Shown here: positions 63,268-64,000 of the stretch, piece after piece
Numbering within the stretch: the first letter of the stretch is position 1
Layout of the letters: each line of letters begins with the position of its first letter
Assembly: GCA_902167325.1 (NCBI GenBank)
Contig: LR632930.1
Coordinates: forward strand, 372,001 to 436,000
Reading direction: 5' to 3'
Origin: Chitinophaga pinensis
Lineage (GTDB): Bacteria; Bacteroidota; Bacteroidia; Chitinophagales; Chitinophagaceae
DNA: 64,000 bases
Notes under the pieces: generated by a model
The model's database searches: none
Told to the model about the DNA's origin: nothing
The model's input: the letters and a program-made list of their open reading frames with translations, nothing else
Program-made: the position numbers and the translations under genes

Positions 63268-64000
63268 ATGAACTGGATTGACACCCACGCCCATTTATAC
63301 TCCGAGGAATTTGACGCAGACCGCCCCGAGATGGTGGATCGCGCCATCCGCCAGGGCGTAGGCACTATGTTAATGCCCAATATCGACGAAGATTCCATTG
63401 GGGGTATGCTGGCACTGGAAGCGGCTTTTCCGAACCATTGCCTCCCTATGATGGGGCTGCATCCCGTTTACGTGAAAGAAAACGTGGAAGAACAGCTGGC
63501 TATTGTGCGGAAGTGGCTGGAAGCCCGGAATTTTTGGGGTGTGGGAGAAATAGGACTGGATTTTTACTGGGATCAGACCTACCGGGAGCAGCAATACGAA
63601 GCTTTCCGCAGGCAGATAGGGATGGCCCTGGAATTTGGGCTGCCCATCGCCATACACAGCCGCGAAGCTACCCGAGCCTGTATAGATGTGGTGAAGGAAC
63701 TGCATAACGGAAGCCTCACCGGCGTGTTCCACTGCTTCTCCGGCACCCGGGAAGAAGCGGAAGAAATTATAGAGATGGGCTTCTACCTCGGCATCGGCGG
63801 TGTGGTAACATTCAAGAAAGCCGGGCTGGATACTTTGGTGGCAGATTTACCGCTGGAATATCTTGTATTGGAGACGGATGCGCCCTACCTCGCACCAGTT
63901 CCTTACCGCGGCAAACGCAACGAAAGCAGCTACCTCCCGCTGGCAGCGCAAAGGATCGCAGATGTAAAAAATCTAAAAATTGAGGATGTGGCTGCGATTA
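63268..64000 (+). CDS. TatD family metal-dependent hydrolase (C-terminus cut)
   Basis: This is the first 244 codons of a TatD-family protein, cut by the window end. TatD enzymes are metal-dependent DNases of the amidohydrolase fold, in some species acting in DNA repair or degradation. The metal-binding residues are His7 and His9 in DTHAHLY, Glu94 in GVGEIGLDFYW, then His in AIHSREA and VFHCFSG and Asp in LETDAPYLAP. Only a short C-terminal part is missing. An exact TACCTTTG at 63184-63191 could belong to its promoter, though the nearest TTG is only 14 bases upstream. Confidence 0.94.
   Translation, partial: MNWIDTHAHLYSEEFDADRPEMVDRAIRQGVGTMLMPNIDEDSIGGMLALEAAFPNHCLPMMGLHPVYVKENVEEQLAIVRKWLEARNFWGVGEIGLDFYWDQTYREQQYEAFRRQIGMALEFGLPIAIHSREATRACIDVVKELHNGSLTGVFHCFSGTREEAEEIIEMGFYLGIGGVVTFKKAGLDTLVADLPLEYLVLETDAPYLAPVPYRGKRNESSYLPLAAQRIADVKNLKIEDVAAI

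Overview
The window looks like a chromosomal segment of a Chitinophaga-like member of the Bacteroidota (Chitinophagaceae). The evidence is a SusC/SusD pair, a protein with a type IX secretion sorting domain, gliding-motility genes (gldB, gldF, gldG), a bifunctional MurF/alanine racemase, several lipoproteins with a CKKD-type start, and promoters of the Bacteroidota type (TTG, about 19-20 bases, then TAnnTTTG). Coding density is high. I see no rRNA, tRNA, IS element, prophage or CRISPR array. The first gene (PBP2) and the last gene (TatD) are cut by the window edges.

Layout. 1-3090 (minus): the cell-shape operon mreB-mreC-mreD-mrdA. 3247-4524: purD. 4728-9133 (plus): a POT peptide transporter, then an OPT transporter with a small lipoprotein. 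9637-18442 (minus): a fucose utilisation locus made of GH29 alpha-L-fucosidase, SusC, SusD, a zinc alcohol dehydrogenase, an aldo/keto reductase of the fucose dehydrogenase type and a sugar mutarotase. A divergent AraC-type regulator (18619) lies beside it, followed by a class A beta-lactamase. Two non-coding arrays with an exact 11-base period (9449-9525 and 20634-20731) bracket this block. 20807-26684 (minus): a DUF1501/DUF1800 pair, a MoeB-rhodanese fusion, an M48 peptidase, a GNAT acetyltransferase and a small cytochrome. 26727-30673: a subtilisin-like secreted protein and an M57-like metalloprotease. 30745-33735: serS and nadE.

33778-39748: a beta-barrel protein divergent from gldB, then apaG, a cytochrome-like/YceI/DUF5777 operon and murF. 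40174-40836 is non-coding and holds a diverged 167-base tandem duplication and a candidate structured RNA with its own terminator. 40837-49711: methylmalonyl-CoA epimerase, an iscS-iscA pair, gldF-gldG, a TerC protein, the MurF-Alr fusion and lspA. 50150-54180: a TonB-dependent receptor and a TauE/SafE permease. These are separately transcribed but share an identical 16-base motif placed just after matching promoters, which suggests one regulon, perhaps for sulfur. 54452 onward: fumC, a crotonase, an outer-membrane protein, a B12-binding mutase subunit, glnS, gltX, a polysaccharide deacetylase, a lipoprotein and tatD.

The genes combine envelope growth (mre, mrdA, murF, alr, lspA), central metabolism and translation with surface-associated carbohydrate and peptide use. 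The least explained parts are non-coding: the paired 11-base arrays, the shared operator, the 167-base duplication and the candidate RNA. Gene starts were moved from the longest reading frame to the likely start codon wherever a signal peptide, family N-terminus, promoter or terminator argued for it.
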